From positions 1-42,809 of the forward strand of contig JAYWIG010000216.1 in the NCBI GenBank assembly GCA_043789035.1: a DNA stretch of 42,809 nt, given 5' to 3'. This document shows positions 25,531 to 32,983 of this stretch, in pieces. How positions within the stretch are numbered: position 1 is the first letter of the stretch; every line of letters begins with the position of its first letter. Origin of the DNA: JAYWIG01 sp043789035 (GTDB lineage Bacteria; Pseudomonadota; Gammaproteobacteria; Burkholderiales; Burkholderiaceae_E). The translations under genes were made by a program, and so were the position numbers. A model generated the notes under the pieces. It was not told the origin of the DNA. It worked only from the letters and a program-made list of their open reading frames with translations, and made no database searches.

Positions 25531-25998
25531 TTAGGCTGTCGCACCTTCTCTGGCTAACTCTAACCAGCCCGCCATCCACTCCACGCCTTCGTCTTCGGGC
25601 AAGTTGCCGTCAGCGGCGTCTAGCAGGCCGCGTTCACCAATTAGTTGAGCGCCAAGCTGCGTCAACAGTTGTTCGAACTTCATACTGGCGTGGTTGTAAG
25701 TATCTTTATAGGTTCTGTCGCCTAAGCCCAGAATGCCGTACCGGATCTTCGAAAGATCGGGGGTGTCGATAGAAAGCCCGTCGAAAAAATCTCGACCGTT
25801 GTCAGGAATGTCGCCTTGGCCGTAGGTAGATGTACATATCAGGAATATGCCGCTCTTGTTGAACACGGTCGCGTCTAGCTTATCCATTTCGATGACATTG
25901 ATCTTAGTGGCGTCATCGCCATAGGTGAGTTCAATCTCTTCAGCAACCATTTTCGCGTTGCCCGTCATAGTTGCCGTCAAGATGTTGATTTCTAGCAT
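25531..25998 (-). CDS. Flavodoxin-domain protein (MioC/CysJ-like)
   Basis: A 155-residue flavodoxin. The FMN phosphate loop is Thr-Ala-Thr-Met-Thr-Gly-Asn-Ala near residue 8, followed by Thr-Ser-Thr-Tyr-Gly-Gln-Gly-Asp and Gly-Leu-Gly-Asp-Arg-Thr-Tyr, which contact the flavin. It would carry single electrons in the cytoplasm. The frame is open 13 codons further, but the ATG at 25996-25998 gives the normal family start. It is divergent from boxC with the likely operator between and is convergent with boxR. Because the usual reductase BoxA is not in the window, this flavodoxin is a candidate electron carrier for BoxB; that is inference from position. Confidence 0.85.
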   Translation of the reverse strand: MLEINILTATMTGNAKMVAEEIELTYGDDATKINVIEMDKLDATVFNKSGIFLICTSTYGQGDIPDNGRDFFDGLSIDTPDLSKIRYGILGLGDRTYKDTYNHASMKFEQLLTQLGAQLIGERGLLDAADGNLPEDEGVEWMAGWLELAREGATA

Positions 25999-26053
25999 GA
26001 TCGTCTTCAGAAATTTAATGGGTTTATTGTGTCGCAAATCTATTGTTTAAAGG

Positions 26054-26097
26054 TGCAATTTAATGCACTAAACATATTTAAATTGTATTTTATTGCA
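26054..26097. promoter_or_regulatory. TGCA-repeat operator, probable BoxR site, upstream of boxC
   Basis: TGCA occurs at 26054-26057, 26064-26067 and 26094-26097. The first two make the palindromic unit TGCAATTTAATGCA. Starts are 10 and 30 bases apart, so all three lie on the same face of the helix. BzdR-type regulators are known to bind TGCA repeats. The region is AT-rich and lies between the flavodoxin start and boxC, so it could serve both. Confidence 0.6.
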
Positions 26098-26162
26098 TAA
26101 ATGAATTTTTGGCGATAGTATCCAGTTCACCGAATGTTTTTAGATATCAAAAGGAGACTTCA

Positions 26163-27854
26163 ATGGGCGCACCCGATTTAGTAGCGAGTGATCTTAGTAA
26201 TGTGGTGAGCAATCCAAAAGACATGATTCTTTTCGACATCGAACCGAGTCGCTACCAACATTGGTCTTACACGGTTGCAGGTGATATCGCCACGTTGAAG
26301 CTAGACATTCAGGAAGACGGCGCTTTACGCCCCGGTTACAAATTGAAGTTGAATTCCTATGACTTAGGCGTTGATATCGAATTGAACGATGCGCTCAATC
26401 GTATTCGTTTTGAGCACCCTGAAGTTAAGGCGATGGTAATGACGAGCGGCAAACCAAAAATGTTTTGCTCTGGTGCCAATATCTACATGCTTGGTGTTTC
26501 ATCCCACGGCTGGAAAGTGAACTTTTGCAAGTTCACCAACGAAACTCGCAATGGTATGGAAGATACCTCCAGTTATTCAGGTTTGAAAACATTGGCGGCA
26601 GTAAACGGCATTTGCGCGGGTGGTGGCTATGAATTAGCTTTAGCTTGCGATGAGATCTTAATGATCGACGATAAGTCATCCACAGTGAGCTTGCCAGAAG
26701 TGCCGTTGCTGGGCGTGTTGCCAGGCACGGGTGGCTTAACTCGCTTGATGGATAAGCGCAAAATGCGTCGCGATCTAGCGGATATTTTTTGCACAACCTC
26801 AGAGGGCGTTCGCGCTGATCGTGCACAGTCCTGGAAGTTGGTCGACCATATTGCTAAGCCACAGGTGTTTGACGAAGCGATTAAAACTCACGCGGGCCGC
26901 TTGGCGCAAGCCAGTACACGTAAACCCGCTGCGCCAGTGGTGCTTAGCCCCATCAAGCGCACGATTGATGCGAGTGGTTATCACTATGAGCTCGTCGATG
27001 TGAAGATCGATGCCGCAGGGCGTGTAGCCGACATCACAATTATGATGCCACACGGCGCAATGCCAGCCGATGCAGCTGCTGCCAACGCCTTAGGTGATCA
27101 ATTTGTTGCTTTGAAATTGGCACGTGAGTTAGAAGATGCAGTACTGATGTTGCGCGGCAATGACGTTGAAGTTGGTTTATGGACGATTAGGAGCAAAGGT
27201 TCGGTCGCCGACGTCCAAGCCATGGATGCTTTCCTACATGCCAATACGTCGAACGGTTTTATTATTGAAATTATTGGTTATTGGCGCCGTTTGCTGTCAC
27301 GCTTCGATGTGACATCACGTTCGATCTTTGCTTTGGTCGAGCCGGGTTCATGCTTTGCCGGCACTTTTTTAGAGATCGCATTGACGGGTGATCGCGTTTA
27401 CATGCTCGATTCACCAGAGCCAGAAGATGCCACTGTATTGGGCTTAACTGCAGCAAACTTCGGCACCTATCCTATGGCCTCTAGCATTACTCGCATGAAC
27501 GCTCATTACTCTGGCGAAGTACCTGCGACATTGGCCGATTGGAATGGCAAAGTTTTATCGCCAACCGATTGCAACAATTTCGGTTTAGTCACCGCGACAC
27601 CGGACGAACTTGATTGGGCCGACGAGATTCGCTTGGCCATTGAAGAGCGTGCGTCGCTCTCACCCGATGCACTCACCGGTATGGAAGCCAGCTTGCGTTT
27701 TGCAGGCCCTGAGACGATGAACACCCGTGTGTTTGGTCGCTTAAGTGCTTGGCAGAATTGGATATTCAATCGCCCGAATGCCACAGGTAGCGATGGCGCA
27801 TTGAAGTTATACGGAAGTGGTACGAAAGCCCGCTTCGATTGGAAGCGCGTGTGA
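26163..27854 (+). CDS. boxC: 2,3-epoxybenzoyl-CoA dihydrolase
   Basis: A 563-residue double crotonase-like enzyme that opens the epoxide ring of 2,3-epoxybenzoyl-CoA hydrolytically to 3,4-dehydroadipyl-CoA semialdehyde and formate. The N-terminal crotonase segment Ala-Val-Asn-Gly-Ile-Cys-Ala-Gly-Gly-Gly-Tyr-Glu-Leu-Ala is typical, and total length fits BoxC. The frame is open 18 codons upstream, but the ATG at 26163 has a strong AAAGGAG ribosome site at 26150-26156 and gives the normal family start. First gene of the operon, 39 bases before boxB. Confidence 0.95.
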   Translation: MGAPDLVASDLSNVVSNPKDMILFDIEPSRYQHWSYTVAGDIATLKLDIQEDGALRPGYKLKLNSYDLGVDIELNDALNRIRFEHPEVKAMVMTSGKPKMFCSGANIYMLGVSSHGWKVNFCKFTNETRNGMEDTSSYSGLKTLAAVNGICAGGGYELALACDEILMIDDKSSTVSLPEVPLLGVLPGTGGLTRLMDKRKMRRDLADIFCTTSEGVRADRAQSWKLVDHIAKPQVFDEAIKTHAGRLAQASTRKPAAPVVLSPIKRTIDASGYHYELVDVKIDAAGRVADITIMMPHGAMPADAAAANALGDQFVALKLARELEDAVLMLRGNDVEVGLWTIRSKGSVADVQAMDAFLHANTSNGFIIEIIGYWRRLLSRFDVTSRSIFALVEPGSCFAGTFLEIALTGDRVYMLDSPEPEDATVLGLTAANFGTYPMASSITRMNAHYSGEVPATLADWNGKVLSPTDCNNFGLVTATPDELDWADEIRLAIEERASLSPDALTGMEASLRFAGPETMNTRVFGRLSAWQNWIFNRPNATGSDGALKLYGSGTKARFDWKRV

Positions 27855-27893
27855 GCGTTTAATTTTTGATTTTTAAAAATACTAGGAAACATC

Positions 27894-29342
27894 ATGTCAA
27901 GCATTAACTACACAGACAAAATCCCGAACAACGTCAACCTCGCGACTGATAGGCAGCTGCAGCGCGCCCTTGAACACTGGCAGCCTCGCTTTTTGAACTG
28001 GTGGGATCAATCTGGCCCGTCAGACTTCAAAGGTTCTGATGTGTATTTGCGTACCGCTGTAGGTGTAGACGCACAAGGTTGGGCGAGTTATGGCAAAGTA
28101 AAAATGCCTGACTACCGCTGGGGTATTTTCATGAATGACCCTGAACCTAATCGCACGATTGGTTTTGGTGATTTCGCAGGTCAACCGGTATGGCAACAAG
28201 TTCCGGGTGAGTTTCGTTCGACGCTACGTCGCTTCATCGTAACCCAAGGCGATACGGAGCCAGCATCGGTAGAACAGCAACGCCTGTTGGGGCATTGCGC
28301 ACCTTCACTCTATGACTTGCGCAATCTCTTTCAAATTAATGTGGAAGAAGGGCGTCATTTATGGGCAATGGTTTACCTGCTTCATGCTTACTTTGGTCGT
28401 GATGGCCGTGAAGAAGCTGAAGAGTTGCTGGAGCGTAAATCGGGCGACCCGGATAATTCCCGCATTTTAGGTACGTTCAACGAGCCCATCGAAGATTGGT
28501 TGAGCTTGTTCATGTTCACTTACTTCACCGACCGTGATGGTAAGTATCAGTTGAAATCCTTCGCTGAAAGTGCCTTCGATCCATTAGCGCGTACCTGCCG
28601 CTTTATGTTGACCGAAGAAGCACATCATATGTTTGTGGGTGATACCGGCATTGGGCGCGTCATTAAGCGCACTCTTGAATTGATGCAAGAACTCAAAACT
28701 GATGACCCGGTGGCCATTCGCAAAGCGGGCGGTATTGATTTGCCCTTGCTGCAAAAATACATTAACTTCTGGTTCACTTCTTCGCTCGATCTATTTGGCG
28801 GTGAAGATTCATCGAATGCCGCGACTGCTTTTGCCAATGGTTTGAAGGGCCGTCCAGACGAGGCTTCTCATGCTAACCATGATGAGCGCGAATCGTTTTT
28901 CGAGTTGACAGTGCCGCAAGACAAATGGGATATGAGCTCCGAAGGCATTTTGGTCAAAAATATCGCCGCCCGTAATGCAATGAATGAAACCGTTCGTTTG
29001 GCTTACGTGAAAGATTGCGAGTTGGGCTTTAAACGCTGGAACCGCGCGATTGAGCGTGCAGGCTTTAGCTTCCAGTTGCAACTGCCATCGACTCGCTTTT
29101 CGCGCACGATTGGCGTTTGGGCCGGTGTGCCAACCAACCCACAAGGACAGCGTATTTCGCAAGAGCAGTTCGATAAGAACATTAATAGTTGGGTGCCTAC
29201 TAAAGAAGACAAAGCGTTTGTAAAGTCGTTGATGGTGTTAGTCACCGAGCCGGGTAAGATGGCGGGTTGGTTAGCAGCGCCTGATCGCGGGATTAATAAC
29301 CTCGACGTGGCGCATGATTATGTGAATTTGCAACTGCAATAA
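27894..29342 (+). CDS. boxB: Benzoyl-CoA 2,3-epoxidase, oxygenase component
   Basis: A 482-residue di-iron oxygenase that epoxidises benzoyl-CoA. The di-iron ligands are suggested by the Val-Glu-Glu-Gly-Arg-His-Leu-Trp segment and the Thr-Glu-Glu-Ala-His-His-Met-Phe segment, which match the E-x2-H pattern of BoxB. It needs electrons from BoxA, which is not encoded in the window. It lies between boxC and the ligase, as usual for the box operon. Confidence 0.95.
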   Translation: MSSINYTDKIPNNVNLATDRQLQRALEHWQPRFLNWWDQSGPSDFKGSDVYLRTAVGVDAQGWASYGKVKMPDYRWGIFMNDPEPNRTIGFGDFAGQPVWQQVPGEFRSTLRRFIVTQGDTEPASVEQQRLLGHCAPSLYDLRNLFQINVEEGRHLWAMVYLLHAYFGRDGREEAEELLERKSGDPDNSRILGTFNEPIEDWLSLFMFTYFTDRDGKYQLKSFAESAFDPLARTCRFMLTEEAHHMFVGDTGIGRVIKRTLELMQELKTDDPVAIRKAGGIDLPLLQKYINFWFTSSLDLFGGEDSSNAATAFANGLKGRPDEASHANHDERESFFELTVPQDKWDMSSEGILVKNIAARNAMNETVRLAYVKDCELGFKRWNRAIERAGFSFQLQLPSTRFSRTIGVWAGVPTNPQGQRISQEQFDKNINSWVPTKEDKAFVKSLMVLVTEPGKMAGWLAAPDRGINNLDVAHDYVNLQLQ

Positions 29343-29359
29343 TTAATAGCACGGGAAGC

Positions 29360-29384
29360 GGGGCGGAGGAGGCCCCTTTTCATG
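29360..29384 (+). promoter_or_regulatory. GC-rich hairpin enclosing the ligase ribosome site
   Basis: GGGGC (29360-29364) and GCCCC (29372-29376) form a five-pair GC stem, with the loop GGAGGAG holding most of the AGGAGG ribosome site (29367-29372). Four T follow, then the ATG at 29382, nine bases after the site. The structure could gate ligase translation or act as a weak attenuator after boxB. Confidence 0.5.
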
Positions 29385-30914
29385 GCTCAAAACACGCTTC
29401 AAGGTAGCAGTAATTTTTATAACGCTGCAGTCGATTTAATTGAACGCAATTTGCGGGAAGGGGTGGCACAAAAGCTCGCCTTTATCGATGATCAAGGTTC
29501 GATTACTTATGCGGCATTAAGTGAGCGGGTGAATCGCTGTACCAATGCGCTACGGGCAATGGGTTTGCAGCATGAAGATCGCATCATGATCGCCATGCTT
29601 GATTCGATTGATTGGCCTACCGTGTTTTTGGGTGCGATCAAAGCAGGTGTTGTTCCAGTGTGCGTCAATACCCAATTGAAGCCACTGGACTACGCCTACA
29701 TGCTGAGTGATTCGCGGGTAAAGGCTTTATTTGTTTCCGATGAGTTGTGGCCTGCGATGAGTGATGTCGCTAAAAATGTTACTAACCTGCCGTTTTTGAA
29801 GCACATCGTATCGCCTGCGCAATTAAAAGATGCCTTGGCTTACGCGTCGACGAATACAGAAGCGGCATGCACCCAAGCTGATGAGGCCTGCTTTTGGTTG
29901 TATTCCTCTGGTTCGACGGGGTCGCCTAAGGGTACCGTGCATGTACATAGGAGTTTGATCGCCACGGCTGATTTATATGCCTCCCCGGTTTTAGGAATTA
30001 AGCAAAGTGACGTGGTATTTTCAGCGGCGAAATTGTTTTTTGCTTACGGTTTAGGGAATGGCTTAACTTTTCCGATGGCTGTAGGCGCTACCGCCGTTTT
30101 GATGGCAGAGCGGCCAACTCCAGATGCGGTATTTAAAAGAATTGCTGAGCATCGGGCGAGCATTTTTTATGGTGTACCTACCTTGTATGCGGCCATGCTT
30201 GGCAGCTCGAATTTTCCTGCAAAAGATCAACATCAATTGCGCGTCTGCACCTCAGCTGGCGAGGCCCTTCCAGAGCAAATTGGCAAGCGATTTACCGAGT
30301 TAACTGGCGTAGAGATTCTAGATGGCATCGGGTCAACTGAAATGCTACACATCTTTTTATCGAATAGCCCTGGGCAAGTTCGCTATGGCACCACCGGCAA
30401 GGCAGTGCCAGGCTACGACCTTAAGCTGGCGGGTGAAGATGGTTCGGAGGTTGCTGTTGGCGAGATTGGCGACTTGTATATTCGCGGCGCGAGCGCCGCT
30501 CAAGGTTATTGGAATCAACGCGAGAAATCCCGGAATACCTTTCACGGTGAATGGACGAAAAGCGGCGACAAGTACTCGGTGGATGCTGACGGTTACTACA
30601 CCTACGCGGGCCGCAGTGATGATATGTTGAAAGTCAGTGGTCAGTATGTCTCGCCCTTCGAAGTCGAATCGGCCATTGCCACACACCCCAGCGTATTCGA
30701 AGCCGCAGTCGTGGGCATGGAAGATGCTGAACATCTTATTAAGCCCAAAGCATTCGTCGTTTTGAAACCCGCAGCGAGCTTGACCGAAGACGAACTAAAG
30801 CAGCATGTAAAAGCCAAGCTGGCCCCTTTCAAATACCCGCGCTGGGTAGAGTTTGTGGCAGAGCTACCTAAAACCGCGACTGGCAAAATTCAGCGATTCA
30901 AGTTACGCTCCTGA
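29382..30914 (+). CDS. bclA: Benzoate-CoA ligase
   Basis: A 510-residue AMP-forming acyl-CoA synthetase. It has the P-loop Ser-Ser-Gly-Ser-Thr-Gly-Ser-Pro-Lys-Gly (175-184), the Asp-Gly-Ile-Gly-Ser-Thr-Glu A5 motif, the Tyr-Ala-Gly-Arg-Ser-Asp-Asp-Met-Leu-Lys hinge and the C-terminal Pro-Lys-Thr-Ala-Thr-Gly-Lys catalytic lysine. Context with boxB and boxC makes benzoate the likely substrate: benzoate + CoA + ATP to benzoyl-CoA + AMP + PPi. The PPK2 gene follows 19 bases after the stop. Confidence 0.93.
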   Translation: MAQNTLQGSSNFYNAAVDLIERNLREGVAQKLAFIDDQGSITYAALSERVNRCTNALRAMGLQHEDRIMIAMLDSIDWPTVFLGAIKAGVVPVCVNTQLKPLDYAYMLSDSRVKALFVSDELWPAMSDVAKNVTNLPFLKHIVSPAQLKDALAYASTNTEAACTQADEACFWLYSSGSTGSPKGTVHVHRSLIATADLYASPVLGIKQSDVVFSAAKLFFAYGLGNGLTFPMAVGATAVLMAERPTPDAVFKRIAEHRASIFYGVPTLYAAMLGSSNFPAKDQHQLRVCTSAGEALPEQIGKRFTELTGVEILDGIGSTEMLHIFLSNSPGQVRYGTTGKAVPGYDLKLAGEDGSEVAVGEIGDLYIRGASAAQGYWNQREKSRNTFHGEWTKSGDKYSVDADGYYTYAGRSDDMLKVSGQYVSPFEVESAIATHPSVFEAAVVGMEDAEHLIKPKAFVVLKPAASLTEDELKQHVKAKLAPFKYPRWVEFVAELPKTATGKIQRFKLRS

Positions 30915-30933
30915 TTCATTTCAGGAGATAACG

Positions 30934-31782
30934 TTGAAGTTTAAATCTGCCGACAAGGTTGCCTTAGATATTTCCGGCCAAAAATTTAAGAAATCGTTTA
31001 ATAAGTTAGATAGCGCTGAGTTGCCCGGTGTTAAAGCCGAAAATGCCACCGCTGATGAGATTGAAGCCGCACTACGCGCCGATGCAAATCGCCTACGCTC
31101 CGAACTCGTCGAACTGCAAGCTAAGCTTTACAGCGAAGGAAAGCAACGCCTCTTAATCGTGTTGCAAGCTATGGACACTGGCGGCAAAGACGGCTGCATT
31201 CGAAATGTGTTTTCGGGTTGCAACCCAATGGGCGTGAAAGTAGCCCGGTTTGAGAAACCGACACCTGACGAGCTGGCCCGAGACTACCTCTGGCGTGTAC
31301 ACCCCAAAGTGCCAGACAATGGCTACATCACCATCTTTAATCGCTCGCATTATGAGGATGTGCTGGTTGTGCGGGTGCAAAACATCGTTCCTGAAAAGCG
31401 CTGGGCTAAGCGGTATTCACACATCTCAAACTTTGAAACAATGCTCGTAGATGAGGGCACAAAGATTTTGAAGTTCTTCTTGCATATCGATAAAGATGAG
31501 CAGAAAGTTCGTTTGCAAGAGCGACTTGACGATCCTGCCAAGCAATGGAAGTTTGACTCTAACGACTTAGTGCAACGCGAAAAATGGGATGAATATTTAG
31601 CTGCATACGCTGATGCGGTGCATAAAACTCACCAAAAACATGCACCTTGGTTTGTGATTCCAGCGAAAAAAAACTGGTATCGTGATTGGGCGGTGTTGAA
31701 AATCGTGGTGAATCAATTACGTGAAATGAACCCTAAGTTCCCAAAGCCGACCTTTGACCCAGCAACCGTGGTGATTGCCTGA
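30934..31782 (+). CDS. PPK2-family polyphosphate:nucleotide phosphotransferase, TTG start
   Basis: A 282-residue PPK2 enzyme that moves phosphate from polyphosphate to a nucleoside mono- or diphosphate. Walker A is Met-Asp-Thr-Gly-Gly-Lys-Asp-Gly (about residues 80-87) and Walker B is Phe-Asn-Arg-Ser-His-Tyr-Glu-Asp. The frame runs upstream into the ligase gene, but the TTG at 30934 has an AGGAGA ribosome site at 30923-30928 and gives the normal N-terminal length, so it is preferred. Placed directly after an AMP-forming ligase, it could recharge AMP. Whether it takes AMP, ADP or both is not settled by the sequence. Confidence 0.9.
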   Translation: MKFKSADKVALDISGQKFKKSFNKLDSAELPGVKAENATADEIEAALRADANRLRSELVELQAKLYSEGKQRLLIVLQAMDTGGKDGCIRNVFSGCNPMGVKVARFEKPTPDELARDYLWRVHPKVPDNGYITIFNRSHYEDVLVVRVQNIVPEKRWAKRYSHISNFETMLVDEGTKILKFFLHIDKDEQKVRLQERLDDPAKQWKFDSNDLVQREKWDEYLAAYADAVHKTHQKHAPWFVIPAKKNWYRDWAVLKIVVNQLREMNPKFPKPTFDPATVVIA

Positions 31783-31808
31783 TAGGAGCCATCATTTCAC
31801 CGAGTTTG

Positions 31809-31866
31809 TAAATAAGTTATATTTCTAGTCATGTCGAAGTGATGTGCAGAAAAATAAACTTATTTA
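31809..31866. repeat. Ten-base inverted repeat in the binding-protein leader
   Basis: TAAATAAGTT (31809-31818) and AACTTATTTA (31857-31866) are perfect inverted repeats, 38 bases apart, in the 100-base gap before the BMP-family gene. The right arm ends 16 bases before the ATG. It could be a spaced operator or an RNA stem in the 5' leader. Confidence 0.5.
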
Positions 31867-31882
31867 TCGAAGCGAGGTTTGT

Positions 31883-32902
31883 ATGAGATTTATTCAGATT
31901 GGTCGTCGTTCTTCCTTAATGGCTCTGGCGGCAAGCGCTGCTGTAGCCCTAAGCTTGGGTGGCTTGCCCTCAATGGCTCAAGCGCAAGCCAAAATGAAAG
32001 TGGCCGCCATTTACACTGTGCCAGTCGAGCAACAGTGGGTTAGCCGAATTCATAAAGCCTTGAATGCAGCCGTTGCACGTGGCGAGATCGAATATAAATT
32101 TTCAGAAAAAGTTGAGAACAGCGACTATGAGCGCGTGATGCGCCAGTATGCTGAGCAAGGCAACACCTTCATCGTCGGTGAATCATTTGCGGTGGAAGCA
32201 GCCGCTCGTAAGGTGGCTAAAGACTATCCAAAAATCTCGTTTTTGATGGGCTCATCCGGTAAGCCAGTAGCACCGAACTTTTCTGTATTCGATAACTTCA
32301 TCCAAGAACCTGCCTATCTCTCCGGAATGATTGCCGGTTCGATGAGTAAGTCGAACAAAATTGGCATGGTGGGTGGTTTCCCGATTCCTGAGGTGAATCG
32401 CCTCATGCATGCCTTTATGGCAGGTGCCAAAGAAACAAATCCTAAAGTTGAGTTCATGGTAACGTTTATTAACTCATGGTTCGATCCGCCGAAAGCGAAA
32501 GAAGCCGCTTTTGCGATGATCGATAAAGGCGCAGACGTGATGTATGCCGAACGCTTTGGTGTGAGCGATGCAGCCAAGGAAAAAGGCAAGCTAGCCATTG
32601 GTAACGTGATCAACACTCAAGATGAGTACCCTGATACGGTAGTTTCCTCTGCTCTATGGAATATGGAGCCAACAATTGACCGAGCTTTGAAGTTGGTAAA
32701 AGCTGGCAAATTCACGCCTGAAGACTACGGCCAGTATTCAATGATGAAGCACAAGGGTTCTGAGCTTGCACCGCTCGGCACCTTCGAGAAGAAAGTCGAT
32801 GCTGCAGTGGCTGCAAAAGTGAAAGCCAAGGAAGCTGAAATTTTAAGCGGCAAGTTTGTTGTGAAAGTGAATGACGCCGAACCAAAATCGACGGCCAGGT
32901 AA
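31883..32902 (+). CDS. BMP-family ABC importer substrate-binding protein (nucleoside/base type)
   Basis: A 339-residue Bmp/PnrA-type binding protein. The signal peptide has Arg-Arg-Ser-Ser-Leu-Met-Ala-Leu, close to a twin-arginine motif, a hydrophobic core and a likely Ala-Gln-Ala-Gln-Ala cleavage region. The mature part starts Met-Lys-Val-Ala-Ala-Ile-Tyr-Thr. Family members bind purine and pyrimidine nucleosides or bases. The frame is open 13 codons further, but the ATG at 31883 has the better signal peptide. The downstream ATPase, permeases, deaminase and Upp suggest a pyrimidine or related base as ligand; this is inference. Confidence 0.88.
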   Translation: MRFIQIGRRSSLMALAASAAVALSLGGLPSMAQAQAKMKVAAIYTVPVEQQWVSRIHKALNAAVARGEIEYKFSEKVENSDYERVMRQYAEQGNTFIVGESFAVEAAARKVAKDYPKISFLMGSSGKPVAPNFSVFDNFIQEPAYLSGMIAGSMSKSNKIGMVGGFPIPEVNRLMHAFMAGAKETNPKVEFMVTFINSWFDPPKAKEAAFAMIDKGADVMYAERFGVSDAAKEKGKLAIGNVINTQDEYPDTVVSSALWNMEPTIDRALKLVKAGKFTPEDYGQYSMMKHKGSELAPLGTFEKKVDAAVAAKVKAKEAEILSGKFVVKVNDAEPKSTAR

Positions 32903-32939
32903 TTGACAAAAATTGGTATGCTTGATCGCGCATAAAAGA

Positions 32940-32962
32940 GGGGTGCTGGCGCACCCTTTTTT
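32940..32962 (+). terminator. Rho-independent hairpin between the binding protein and the ATPase
   Basis: GGGTGC (32941-32946) and GCACCC (32951-32956) form a stem with a four-base TGGC loop, followed by six T (32957-32962). It sits inside the transport operon, 38 bases after the binding-protein stop. It would reduce downstream transcription and give more binding protein than membrane components. Confidence 0.8.
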
Positions 32963-32983
32963 GTGTCAAAGTGCTTTTAACTA

